From assembly GCA_009739215.1 (NCBI GenBank), contig VSJF01000001.1, positions 2,294,001 through 2,358,000 of the forward strand: 64,000 nucleotides of DNA, in the 5' to 3' direction. A program made the position numbers and the translations under genes. The stretch's first letter is position 1; each line of letters starts with the position of its first letter. Origin of the DNA: Floccularia luteovirens. Lineage: Eukaryota > Basidiomycota > Agaricomycetes > Agaricales > Squamanitaceae. The notes beneath the pieces were generated by a model. It had not been told where the DNA came from and did no database searches. It saw only the letters and a list, made by a program, of their open reading frames with translations. Below are positions 20,127 through 32,504 of this stretch, one piece after another.

Positions 20127-23100
20127 TTATAAACCAAACCATGATTTCGCAGTTTGTTGGGTGGCCAGTCGTTTCGCCTGTTTATACAATGAGATAGTTA
20201 CCCACATCAGACTATTATCAAACGTACTTGTGTGACCATATTCTTGCTGCCTTCTTCTAATGAATTAAAACGATCTTCCAAGTCTCCTAAGAGTTGTCTA
20301 GCGATAGACATTTTGGTTACTGGTGAAATGCACGACTCATTATATAGCTACTTACCCTCGTTCCCCCACTGCCGATGTTAGACGGATCATATAAGTTGGT
20401 ATGTGCAGCAGATGCTGTTGCAGCTATGATTGGCAGCAGCACCCGCAGCAGTGCTCTTGAATTCCTTTCGCTGATGTACTAGCTGATAAGTTACTTGCGT
20501 TGGTAGTACTAGACCTCGGCAGTAGTATTGGCCTATTTTGTCCCCCCACTATAGATGGACAGTTCAGCGCATAACAAGAGCTGAAGCACCATAAAAATAC
20601 CACATACGGAGTTCGTCGATCTGGCTCCCGGCCGGCGTCTGATTATATGTGAACCAATTCAACATTGAAGGTGGTGCCACGGACACTGGTTGTGGTTGAG
20701 ACGGAACGACGTGTTTTAGTGTTGTTAAATCAATGGTTGGGGGGTCAAATGAGCGTCTGATGTCAAACAGAGTGCCATAATGTGCCGAGCGAACATATCC
20801 AGATTCATTTTCAGGACACCATGCAATGAAATCCCCGCTTTCATCCATTGTAAGGGATCTAAGCAATGGATTAATTTTCTTTAGTAACAAACAAAATGGA
20901 AAAGTTATCAGTATAACATACACCGAAGGTGGTAAAGAAAACAAAGGCGAAGAATGTATATGTTCTAAACGAGGGAGAGAATATATCATGACTATGTGCT
21001 TATCAGTCCAAGCAACCAGCGAATGAGAGCCTGAAGCCACGAGATCTGAGATGTCATCAAATATATGCGTTGAAGCAGCTTACCTAGCTTTCCGACTACC
21101 TGAATCCCTTCTACTCGTCCAGATTTGTGAGGCCATTCCGCCCTTCCGAGGCGTTCACCGTTGATATCCAGGTAGCTTCTCACTCCTCCAGTGCCAGCAG
21201 CTATGAAGATGCTATGAACATTATCAGAAGTTTGTTGATTTAATAATGTAGAGAGTCTGCCCCGATCAGCCCGTAGCTGAACTCCACTTCTACTATCGAG
21301 AACGAAGCTCCCATAGGGTAAAGGATTTGCGACAGCTTTACATGGAATAGGGTCACCCGTAACAGCCCATCCCACTCCCGATCGTGCAACCGTATATACC
21401 TCGGAATGACCTGACGATCGAATAGCAACTAGCCGAACACCCAGGTTCGTGTCTATGAAATAAGTCATTGATCGTGTTAATTCAACTGAACGAGTTGTCC
21501 ATACCTTGTGCAAGATTACTCACAGTCCATGTCAATGAGCTGAAGGGGTCGGCATCTGTGTCTCTAAATTTCAATGCGAAGGAATGTCGCCTGGTTTTTT
21601 TTCGAGCCGGTTGGAGAATGACATTGGGACCTCTCATATTCACGATAACCAGTGATTCATCTTTATATGCAACAGCCAGAAATCCTTGAATTATATTTTA
21701 TGTGAGAATAGAAGTGGGGAGTATGGATATTTACACACCAATTTCCGATATAGCACATGTCTGTACAATCCCTCTCTTGGGTGCGAATATAAAATGGGGA
21801 ACAAGTCTACTGGTAGCATCAATTGGACAGTCATTTAAAACAGAGATTCCTTCTCTGGTCATGTCCATGTCGTTCACAGGAGCCTTAGCTGCTGTGCATA
21901 GGTGATAGACAACAACTTCACCTGTTTTCATGGCAACCGCACACTCAATACTTTCTGGTGCCAAATGAATTGACTGTATTGACAATTCTGCTGCATGATC
22001 TCCTAGCAGCTCAGAAATACCAGAAAAACCCCAAACCGACGCTAAATCGATTGTCATAGAAGGCACGGATTCTGGAAAGTTGTGATCAAGAGGCTGGGAC
22101 TGGGGAGGTATTAGGAGTTGTGAGCTGAAGTCGTGGAATCGTATAGTGAAATCATTATGTTGTGTTATCAGAATACGGCGAGGTTGATACTATGTATTAT
22201 TCAGACATGAGGTACAGTTACGCAAATTACAAGGACACGCACTTTAGAGAGTTTGAGAATTTTGAGCTGTGCTTCATCAAACCACGCTGAACCACCTTTG
22301 AATATTCTGTCTATCTCGGGTCTTTGGCCAACGAAAGCTCGATAAATCTCGTCGTTGACGCTTATCAAGTGACTACTATTAGGTCCCGTATCACCCGCCG
22401 ATAATATGAAGGGAAGCCATATTGTATTGGGTTCATTACTGGATTCAAGGTCTTGAAGGAGAACATCCAGTTCTGTTTCTGTAGATGAAGGCTCTTCAGG
22501 AGCAATAGTATTGGTAGATGAGCTTATAGAGAAACATGGTGGTGGGTACTCCTGTAAAGTGACCACCCGTTTATTTGAGGCACCTTCGTAAAGGATTAGG
22601 ATGGCATGCGGATCAAATGCACCAGAGAAATGGGGGGTCGATTTTGGAATGAGTAGATAATCTTGAACAATACCATCGCAATTATAAAAGTATGTGTTGA
22701 GTGCATCGAGAGATTGGCGCATAGATTTTCGGATGACAGGGTGAAGACCTTGTGTCGGGACATCAGTTGGCGCATCCGGATTGAAAGCTGGCAGCAGAAG
22801 AACGGAGGGTCCGCCTATCTTATCTGCATGGAGACCGCCAAGGATTGTCAAGGTTGTTTCTCCCCCTCTAGGATCTGGTGAGTTAGAGAAAGCGCTCCAC
22901 GAAAGCTTGAATATTGGCTCTACAACATTACGTGTAACAGTTGTACTTTCTCTCTTCAGGTGGGCGTCGAGTTGGTCTTGTGCAACTAAGTTGATATCAG
23001 TCTTGCTTAAAGTGCGAACGAGAAGCGGTTTTTTTTCATCTTCGACTGCCCAAAACGCAATAGCGCCATCAGCATAGCCAACAGCAAAAAAATGCCCATT

Positions 23101-24291
23101 TGGATGGACAGCTAAAGTAGTCACTTCAGGTCGCCGGTGGGTCAAAATGTTCTGGTGCGGCGATGATCAATACTGGAAGCATATAGCATTGAAAGACCAT
23201 ACTTCTGACTCATATCCCCCTCCTCCGGGAGCTCCAGGAGGATAGACAAGCTCATATGTGTGTATGGTGATTGTATCACTCTGTTGAGACACTGTAAACA
23301 TCAGCCTCAGTGATATGTCCGCTTTGTCTTACCAGATTGTATAATACCACCCCTCCTGAATATAACCGTACATTTTTAGTATCTGGACAGACCAGCTCAA
23401 TATTAATCTTACCAGCGTATGCAATGAATATCAAGTTCAAGTCTCTTGGGTGTATTACAACCTCTACGCAGTTGTGAGCACTGGTATGATTCGAGAACCT
23501 TAATAACGTTGGCGATATTGTTGTATGGAAGTAACTTACTAGGAACTACTGTGTAGAGAAGGTATTCCATTAAGCGCCAACTCTTTCTCGTGCTTTGTCC
23601 ACAAATTCGGCACAAAATATGACGATTTTCGTAGACACGCCAAATCATAAGTCTTGATCTCGCCACTATCCAGTGCTAAGAAGATCTATCGTTCGTTTGT
23701 CAGTCACTTTGTTTAAATGGGTCGGACAGCCTATACGGACATGAGAGTGAGAGGGCGATAGGGTCATCGAACTGCTCTAATTTGAGTCTGGCTCATTACT
23801 CAGATGAAAGTCTTACTTTGTTTTATCGAACCTGGACGTCATGACGTGTTGTGCACTGTTGTTGTGCAACAAGTCCCATGTGTGCAGTGAGTTGTTAGCA
23901 TCTGGAGATACAGTAAAGACGTTGGTTAGTTCTCTGATGTAATATTTGAGCGCACCAAGGCAGACAAGGCTATGTGTTGAATGTGAGAAATACACGAACT
24001 TCGCTCCTGTAGGTTCTGGTAGGGTTATTTTTATCTCCACCCCAGGACCACCGAAGATATATAGGATTCCAGACGCAGTACCTGGTATGTGTTTATCAGT
24101 AGTGCAGTGTAACATTGTATCAAGATGATCAAACCGATAGCTAGAAAGCTAGATAGAGGATCCACGGCAAGGCAAGAGATGTTTGAAGGGAACTCAAAAC
24201 TTCGCAATAGTCCAATCTTCCAATCTTCTGGATCACTGATGTCATTAGAAAGATCCAAGTAGGGAGGCCGTTCGGTTGTTTTGGAGAACAT
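20127..24291 (-). CDS. SRO7/Lgl/tomosyn-type WD40 exocytosis regulator with apparent frame break near 20385
   Basis: Binds plasma-membrane SNAREs and Rab GTPases in polarised exocytosis. The start is at 24291 (MFSKTTERPPYLDLSNDISD), then LLRSFEFPSNISCLAVDPLS and TASGILYIFGGPGVEIKITL. WD40-type blades follow, including PEVTTLAVHPNGHFFAVGYA and GAIAFWAV. The Lgl-specific mid region is FKLSWSAFSNSPDPRGGETT and LTILGGLHADKIGG, followed later by SLTMDESGDFIAWCPENESG. The C-terminus is an R-SNARE-like motif, GDLEDRFNSLEEGSKNMVTQ, then AKRLATQQTAKSWFGL, TAA 20127-20129, as in tomosyn. The joins from NLYD to RLTSAVGERG differ by one base in frame. Either the assembly has an extra G/C at 20384-20385 or the SNARE tail is lost in this allele. 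Confidence 0.88.
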
Positions 24292-24545
24292 GCTTGTGGC
24301 ACTACAGTCGTTGGCCGGTTGTCTGTATAGTTCAAGATCTTGAAGCTGGTCTTGAGACTGATGATCGCATGCGTTACCGTAACGCAAGTACAACCAAACT
24401 TCGGATCCGGATGATATTTCAGATAATTATTAATGCGAATGAATAGAAAAATGTCTAATGATACATTTGCACTACGCGTATAGCCCATAGACTACTATAA
24501 GTTACGTTACTTTATGATCATACAATATTCGTGGTATATCTGTTA

Positions 24546-27500
24546 TTATTGTGCCTCTGGTCTCGCAAAAATATTCCTGGAAGTCGCTGATCTCGTTGTA
24601 GCATGAGACGAGCCTCTTATCTTCCCCAGCCAACTTTTTTTAGATGAGTTTGTAGGTCGGTTGCGTTCGGCATCCGTATATGAAACATTACGCGGCGGGC
24701 TGTTGGTTACATCAGTGATGAATGTGGTGGGTCGCGCAGGTGATCGTTTAGGAGATGGCATTGAAAATATAGGCCGATTATGTTGCCTTGAAGGTGTGAA
24801 TCCTGATTGGATAGAACTCAAGACCCTGCGAACTCGAGGTGTCTTGTTCTCCGCATCCTCGCGAGGTACACTGTCTGCAGTGAAAGCTTGTGGTGGCAGA
24901 CTTTCGTACGATTCAAAGTCGTCTGGAGCCGGGCGCTTCTTTCCAATGACCGAAGTTGAAGGCATGATGTCTGGACTAGATATTGCCCTCCTAGTAGGCG
25001 TCTGGGGTTTGAAAACTGGGGTTGGCGCAGTTGCATCTGATATATGACTTGCTCTCTTGTGTACATCGACGTGAATGGGACCAGACTTGGTTCTTAGGCG
25101 ATCGGATGTGAAGGTAGTTGGTATAGCAGGGTATTCCAGGCTAGTAACGGTCTGGATTGGTCGATCCAAGTTGTCTGATGCACCAGGTGAATGTTTTGAA
25201 GCTGGTGCTTTGGCTGAAGCTAGTTTATTTTGCAAGTTTTGCACTTTCCGCGTAAGAGATTCAGCTTTGGTACTAAGTTTCTTATTCTCTTTCATTAACC
25301 TAAGGGTGTGTGTGTTAGAAGGAATCTGCTTTTAACTGTTGTCGACTCACTCTAGTGCACGGTCATCGTTTTCTTCGATCTCTGTGCATTTAGCACGTAA
25401 TAACGCTTCCATATCTCTGTTACGTTCTTCCAAAACAATCAAAGCTTCTTCAAGGTTAGATTTTGGACGGATGTTATCAAGTTCCCGTTGAAGGTCGTTC
25501 ATTTCACGTCTATGTTGAGCGCTCTGAAGACTAAGGTTTACTTCGGCAGCTTTCGTGGATTTTTCTAACTGAGTTATGTTTTGATTGACACGAGCCAACT
25601 CGTCGGTTAATGAAAGTAGTTTTTGTTCACTGTATGTACTATATGCTTAGTGAATTAATGATGAAGTTCAGAATACAAGCTTACCTTTCTTTCGTCTGAC
25701 TTTCTATGAATCTTCCAAAGGAAAGCGACCGTTGGAGTTCGGCTTCGAGGTTTGTGATTTCTTGCTGAAAGTCTAGCTTTTCGCTTTCGATAACTTTGAG
25801 CTCAACTAGGGTCTGCTCCAACTTGCTCTGAAGGCTCGTGTGTTCTTCTCGCAGTGTCGACAGGGCAGTTTGTGCTTGTTGTTCTCGCTTCTCGAGGGAT
25901 TGTAAATCTCGAATGAACTGGTTCTTATCTTGCTTCCGGGAATCGACTTCATCTCGCAAATTTTGAACAAGGCGAGTCACCTCTTGTGCCGATCCGTCTA
26001 GTTTCGTGACCTGCTCTCGGTTTTGGGCTCGGAGATCGGACAAGCTTTGTTGTAGCTTTGTCTGCAGCGCGAGTAATTCTTGTATTGTAGAAGATTTGGC
26101 CTGTATCTCATCTTTTGCTTGCGTCAGCTCCGATGACAGGGCTTCGTTCTCGATTCGAAGATTTGAACAGGCATTCTGCGTTTCGTCAGAGTTCTTCAGG
26201 ACATCGTCTAATTCGCGTCGTATAGAAGCCAATTCTTCAGAATGTTGGGCTTCAATTCGTTCCAGGTTGGCTCGTAAGGCCATGTTATCTGAGGACTGTG
26301 ATCCTGCATCTCCCAACTGTTCCTCAAGTTCTCCTATTGTTTGCGCATATTCTTTGGCCGCTGATCCAAATCTATCTTCTAATTCCGCGTACGCTTTTAG
26401 AGATTCCGATAGACGTAACGTCAGTTCTTTGACTTCTTCTGCATGGCGGACTTGGAGGTTTTCGTGGTCCCTTTCTAAGATGTGGCCGGCTTCGATCAGT
26501 TCACCCTGTTCCGCAAGTCTGGCCTCGAGTCGGTGGTTGGAACGAATCAGATTGCCGATAGTGGTTTCATGCTGAGTCTTCAAATTTTTGATTGACTCCC
26601 CCATATCAATCAGCTCTCTTCTCAACCCAAGAGTCCGGGTATCAGCTTCCCAAGCAACAGTAGATGAGGTTGAAGACTGGAAATCGATCTCATCTTGCAT
26701 AATTTCTAGGTGCAAATGTTCCTGGAGCGACTGTGTCCGTACACCAGATACAAATATACCTTTGTGCAGAGTTCGTAGTGTATGTGCGGTTTTCTTCAAG
26801 TCCACATAAGCGACTGCGAGCGCTAGGACGGTTTGCCTCAAATCGGAGCCGGAGTACTCGGGACTTTGGGAAATTGGATTGGAAAGATGTTCTTTCTCCT
26901 GCAAAAGATCTAGGGTTGCGCAGTGCTCGAATGAAAGTCGTTGCAGTGCGGTATTCGTGGAATCAGTTTTCATGTGTGCTTGACGGATTGCTTCCCGAGC
27001 TTGATGAACAGTTTGGATTATCACCTTGATCAGACCGATCGTTGAACTCTCATAACTCTCGTTAACTCCTTCCAGCTTAGCCACCTCGTCTTCCAATGAT
27101 TCGATTCGGATAAGCGCCTGATCTCTTGATTCTCGAGCGTCAGCGCAGTCTTCCACCATAGCGTCTTTTTGTGCCGCCAACATATCTAAATCTGTTGTCA
27201 TCTCAGTAAGTCGCTCCTCTTGCAGACGCAGATTAGTTTCAAGCCTTCGAATGTCGTGTTGATGAATGCCGATCTGTTCAGTGCGTCGTACCACACGCAT
27301 CTCAAGCTCCTCTATTTGGTTACGTAGTGCTCGAGTTGCTTCGTTTGATGACATAGTGGAAAGTTGACGGGATTGAAGGTTGTTGTAACGGGAGTCCGCA
27401 TTAATTATTTCCTTCTGAGCTTCTTCTAGCTCTCTCGAAAGATTTGTCAATTGTAAGTTGAGCGAATTTCGTTCTGATTCGACGTCTTCGAGTTGCCTTG

Positions 27501-29322
27501 TCACCGCATAGTGTTGCCGCTCAAGCTCATCAAGTTGATCTTGTATTGATCTCTGCTCTAATGAGAATTCTTCAACTTTTGTCTGCCAATCGTTGTCCTT
27601 CTTCTTAAGTTGACCCATAAGGTCATTCCTTTGACTTGTCATTGCCTCGAGGCATAATGTAGTGACATCAAGTTTATCATCCAATTCCCGTACTCTATCA
27701 TCGGAATCCGAGAGCTCAGCTTTGAGACCTTCATACTCCCGCTGTAAGTTATCATTGGCATGTGATGTCTCAAGTAGCTGATTTGTGGAATGGTTTAATT
27801 GTCGCTGCAAGTGTTCGACCATGACGGCAAAAGCAGTGGCGGTGAGGGTTAGACGTTTGTGGGAACGCCTGAGACGGCTTGTCTGGTCGGCATCAACGGA
27901 AACGGTTGCAACAGAAATGGCTGGATCTCTTGTGGTGGTATGATTTCCGACCGACAATCTTTCTTCTAGCGCCTCAATAGTAAATCGAGACTCGGTTTCA
28001 AGGAATTGAACATCTCGACGAAGGTTGTCACGCTCCCCGCGGATTCGATTAATAGCTCCAAGCAGGCGATCAATGTAACTTAGAGTGTCTTCGTCGAGCG
28101 AGGATCTTGCAGGAACAAATTCTTGGTGTTCGGTGGTAACATCATCCACCCTAAATACTATTTTGAATGACAAATAAAGAGTTTATCCAAAGAAACGCAC
28201 TGTATGTTTTGGACATTGAGAATAGATCCTTTTTCAGCAAGAACATGTTCGAGACGGAGAATATCAGTCGTAGCTCTATCAAGGTCGTAAAGAGCCTGTT
28301 CCTTTTCGCTCGCAAGTTCCAAATTTCTAGCATCTGCCTCTTTCAACATTTCCATGACCTCCCCCAGTTTTTGTTCGGTAGACTGTAGTTGGTCAGTCGT
28401 CGTTTTTTTATGATCGACTTTAGCGAGCAAAGCTTCCAATGCAGATATTTTGGCCTCGTCCTCGTCAATTCTCTTCATCAGCTCATCTTCACGAGTTGTA
28501 TCACCCTGTCTTTCCTTGAGGAATTCCAATTCTTCTTCCCTTTCCGATAAAAGCGCCTGTACAACACTAATTTCCTCCTTCAGTTGTCTCTCAGTTGCCA
28601 TCTTCTCGTTATTGACCCTAATCAATGAAGTCTGAACCTGCGAAAGCTTTCCGTGAGCCTCTATATACTCCGCCTCCTTGTGGGACAGAGAAGCTTGGGC
28701 AGCTGCAAGTGCTTTCTCTAGTTCCGAGATCCTTGAAGGGGAAGGATGAAATACTGGTAGGCGATGAGGAGTTGCAGATCTCTCAGGTTGTTGAAGTTTG
28801 CTCGATTCCAGCTCTCGTAGTCGTTCTTCAAGGATTGATTTTTCCCGTTCGAGCTTCCTCATGTGTTCAGCACGTCTGTCAGAAGTATGGGCAACAGATT
28901 CGAGGGTAGCTTGTAGTTCGCGAGCCTCTATATCTTTGGTCTTGATTTTATCATTGGCGTTTACGAAGGCAACTTGGATGTTATGACTATTATTTCTCTC
29001 GTTCCGCAAGTCTTCAGTAGTTTGAAGCAGCTGCGATTCGAGTTGTAGTGCACGCTGAGATTCGTGACTTAGCTAGATGGATGATATACATGAGAGTTTG
29101 TTTGCGACAAGCCAGAAGTCAGAGTAACCTTGTGGAAGGCGTCATTTAGGGAAGTTTTTAGCTCATTAATTTCAGCGGTTTGCCTCATTAGTTGCGTTTG
29201 TTGTGCAGCAATATGACCATCTAACCTATGTTAAATGTTATGTTGAATCACTGGTAGTTAAATATACCTTTGCTGGATAATTTATCCTTGAATAACTGGG
29301 TCTCTTCGGAGACATCGTTCAT
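24546..29322 (-). CDS. Large coiled-coil protein with Ser/Pro-rich tail
   Basis: Not assigned to a named family. The start MNDVSEETQLFKDKLSSK at 29322 is joined through short introns to LDGHIAAQQTQLMRQTAEIN and LSHESQRALQLESQLLQTTE. About 1,400 residues of heptad-rich sequence follow (for example LEREKSILEERLRELESSKL, ALRNQIEELEMRVVRRTEQI, HSEELASIRRELDDVLKNSD). One non-coiled island, LDEDTLSYIDRLLGAINRIR, starts the long 25.7-28.1 kb exon. The last exon is disordered, Ser/Pro/Arg-rich (TPVFKPQTPTRRAISSPDIM, KRPAPDDFESYESLPPQAF) with several S/T-P sites and a KKSWLGKIRG motif, ending at 24546. Such architecture fits cytoskeletal, spindle-pole or nuclear scaffold proteins; I do not choose among them. 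Confidence 0.8.
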
Positions 29323-30598
29323 GCCTAGATTCCACGTAGACATGGACTAGGTAATGTCAGATCTGAAGAAGCTGTGGTGTTGTTCGGTATGCTGAACTCC
29401 GCTATAAATCCTAGGAGTACATGCAGGAGCCTGTAATTCGAGAGGCTTGAACGTTTGAACTTTGGAGTTGAATTAAACAACGAACAACGCGTGAAGAGCG
29501 TCATGTGATCGCGTCGCATTAACCACAATAATTATGTAATTTGCTTCAACTAAATGCATCTATAAACAATGCACTCTACTGTACATAGTTCAGTTTCGGA
29601 TTACTTTGAACTGAACACTTACTAGATCTCGAAATCGTCGCGGATTACGACCGAATTTGAGCACTCCAAAATTTAGGTATAAGGCATCAATTAGTACGGG
29701 TCTACATATTTTACGCCAAAAATGAACATTTCCTTTCTTCGTTGACCACACACCCTACGACATTTTTTGGACCATTCGAATTGTGCATAAGAAAATTTCT
29801 CGTCACGCGGTCTACAATGGTGCAGTTAAACTTACAGTACTTTTGCTAGGGATGTTACAAGTTTAGACAGGATATTTGGGCGCGTCGATTATTCCAGATA
29901 ACGGGGTTCCAACCTTTCTAATCCCGACTAATTCAGAGCCTACCGCAGTATATATATAATTGGGGCAATATGTAGTGATATCAGAAATCCGCGAAGTTGT
30001 TCAGCCGAATAGTTCCACCACAAGTTTGTGGAGACAGAGAAAGGTAAATGAGGACTTCTTTTCTTCGAATCGCAGGACATGATAGCGAAAGGAAAGTTGC
30101 ACAACTAGACAACAGTCATTTTTAAGCAAACTGACCTTGTGACGAAAAGAGCACCATCAGTTAATGCCTAGGCACAATTAGCTACCTAAATGCATTACTA
30201 GCAAAGAGCAAAGGGTCCATTGCTACCGTTCTATTTATATATGTGGGGTACCATAGACTCTCATAGAGCAGGTTCGGCTGGAATATCAATGACATCATAG
30301 CGTCGATAGACTGCAAAAGTTGAACGTTGAACATTGGACTAGCAATAATATTTATGTGCGCATATATTGACACCCCGAAATACACCGGATGTCTTACGTT
30401 TGAACAAACGTTTCTCTTACAAATTTCATCTCCATCATCTTTCTTTCCGACTACCATCATCTCCTGCAACACGTCACGTTCAGCTTTCAACACAGGTATA
30501 AAAACTCGGCCTTCGGATTTTCTATCCTACTAATTTATCTTCTTCTACAGTTTTATTCACCACCAACCTCATTCTCAACAAAAGTCTCAAACGGAAAT
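29323..30598. other. Divergent intergenic region with a TATA-like box or 5' UTR intron near 30500
   Basis: About 1.28 kb between divergent starts of the coiled-coil gene and the ARMT1-like gene. No convincing coding signal; open frames at 30182-30533 lack motifs. At 30497-30504 TATAAAAA lies about 100 bases before the ARMT1-like ATG. The same stretch could instead be a 5' UTR intron (GTATAA donor at 30496, branch-like CTAAT, acceptor at 30549-30550). Confidence 0.45.
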
Positions 30599-32504
30599 AT
30601 GATAACTCCAAATGATATCGTACCGTCCAAATCGTCATCCGGCGCACCGTCAAGAGTTACTCTTAGTCTTGGGCACCTTCCAAGTAAGAAAGACATCAAA
30701 GCCCCATGGCCCAGAACTCCAACCCGAGTGACTATATGCACATGTTTAGCATATACAAACACTCTTTTGCTGATGGTTTCTAACAGGTGGACCCAAACAA
30801 CCCGCCGTGGCCTGCATACCGTGGGTATCATGAGTATTCGTTTGCTCATGCAACAATGCAATCTAGACTACCAACCATCCTTGGGAAAGCTATAGAAGAT
30901 GCGACTCGCACACTTAACAGTCAGTCCTCCGAGGAAAAAGTCGTCGACCTCGCTCAGTGCATCGAACGCATGGGTGATCTCATGACAGACCTCAGCGGAA
31001 ACGCTAAGCTTCGGCCTATCATTGACGATAATGAGGCTGACGTTGCCCTTTGGAACAAGGAAATAGCAAAGTATTTTCAAGGTATCAGAGTTCATGTCCT
31101 TCAACAGATAGTTTTCTAAAAGCTACCAATCTAGGCAAAGATTTTATGAATGCACCGTGGCTGTTTGCGGAAGCATACAAGTACAGACGTCTCCATGAAT
31201 GTTTCAGTGTCTCAAAGTTTTGGTCGGACTACGACGTGTTCTACAGACAGAAGGTAAATCAATCAACAATAGCATATAGTCATCCACTTGATAATATTGC
31301 CTGCCAGTGTGACACCTTTTCTCGTTCATCGGATGCGGTATTCGAATTGTCAATGCGTTTTGCAGAGCCATTCACCATCTCTGAAAACCTCTCTGCGGAT
31401 GCAAAACTTGAGGCTGAACGTTTGATGTTCCTCGAGTTGACTCAAGGCATGTTACCTTTCATTAAACAATCTGCAGGATAGCCATTGAATTGGTTGTCCC
31501 ACCTTACAGTTTGTCTGTGGGGGAATTCCACCGATCTTTCGCTCTTGATTAACATGACAGAAGATCAGATCAAAGCTCTGCAATCCACTGGAGGAGATCA
31601 CCTTGCAGCGACAGAGAAGAATATTTTAGGAAATAATCTGAGCGAATTATGGAGCACGGTCAAACTTCTCCGCGAGAAAACGGGTGGTCGAATCGATTTT
31701 GTGCTTGATAACGCAGGATTCGAGTTGTTTTGTGACTGTGTCTATGGTGCGACTTACACGCCATATACGGCAAAATCATATTGAACAAATTGAATACAGC
31801 CGATTTTCTTATCCAAAGTGGCTTAGCCACGCAGGTCCGCTTTCATGGAAAACGCTTTGCATGGTTCGTATCGGACGTCACGAAAAAAGACTGGGAATGG
31901 CTTTTGAATACCATGGTATATGGTCAATTGTTTCCAAAGGCGAGTGATGTGGAATTGGAGTCCTTGCGCAGACTTGGAGCGAGGTGGAAGGTCTGGCTTA
32001 TTTTACACCATCACTACCAAAGTTAATCAAGATTGTCTCTCCAGCAATACGAAAAGGATGGTAAATGGGTCTACGAGCAACATCCTTTCTGGTGTACCGG
32101 ATACACCTTTTGGGAACTACACTCGGAAGCACCTGACCTATTCTTGCATCTCTCTCGGTCTGATTTAGTAATTTTCAAAGGCGATCTCAATCATCGCAAA
32201 TTAACATATGATTGCGCGGCACCGGCTAGCACCCCTTTTGAAATAGCTATTGGGCCAATGGCTAGTGCTGCTGGCGCCCCGAAAGTTGCAAGTTTAAGGA
32301 CGATCAAGAGTGATGTTGTTGTTGGCCTTGGCTCTGAAGGGGACGAGATTGCTGAAAAACTAGATAAAACTGAGCCGGGCTGGAAAATTAGTGGCAAATA
32401 TGTGCGTTTCAAATGCCTATCTTTTCCCCACGATCTAATTCTGCAGAAAGGCTGTTGTACTCCTTTCTGAAGGTCGTCCAGGCGAAAAAGTCCGGTTTGC
32501 TTGA
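30599..32504 (+). CDS. DUF89 / ARMT1-like metal-dependent phosphatase (damage-control phosphatase)
   Basis: Subfamily III DUF89 proteins are metal-dependent phosphatases acting on reactive sugar phosphates; human ARMT1 was also reported as a glutamate methyltransferase. Exon 1 is MITPNDIVPSKSSSGAPSRV. Exon 2 has DPNNPPWPAYRGYHEYSFAH and RLPTILGKAIEDATRTLN. Later blocks are DFMNAPWLFAEAYKYRRLHE, CLWGNSTDLSLL, IDFVLDNAGFELFCD (metal-binding D-N), FAWFVSDVTKKDWEWLL and DLVIFKGDLNHRKLTYD. The open frame runs to 32470, but an intron at 32402-32450 gives SGKY-AVVLLSEGRPGEKV with TGA 32502-32504, matching the family's end. The intron at 31447-31509 must use a GC donor to join ELTQ to CLWGNSTD. Confidence 0.92.

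Noticed and set aside
19942..20235. Plus-strand 97-residue frame
   Set aside because: Covers the SRO7 terminal exon antisense; no motif.
20127..20311. Separate two-exon micro gene starting MSIARQLLGDLEDRF
   Set aside because: GDLEDRFNSLEEGSKNMVTQ and AKRLATQQTAKSWFGL match the R-SNARE tail of Lgl/tomosyn proteins, so these are the last exons of SRO7.
26006..26575. Ser/Arg/Cys-rich plus-strand frame
   Set aside because: Shadow of the coiled-coil coding exon on the other strand.
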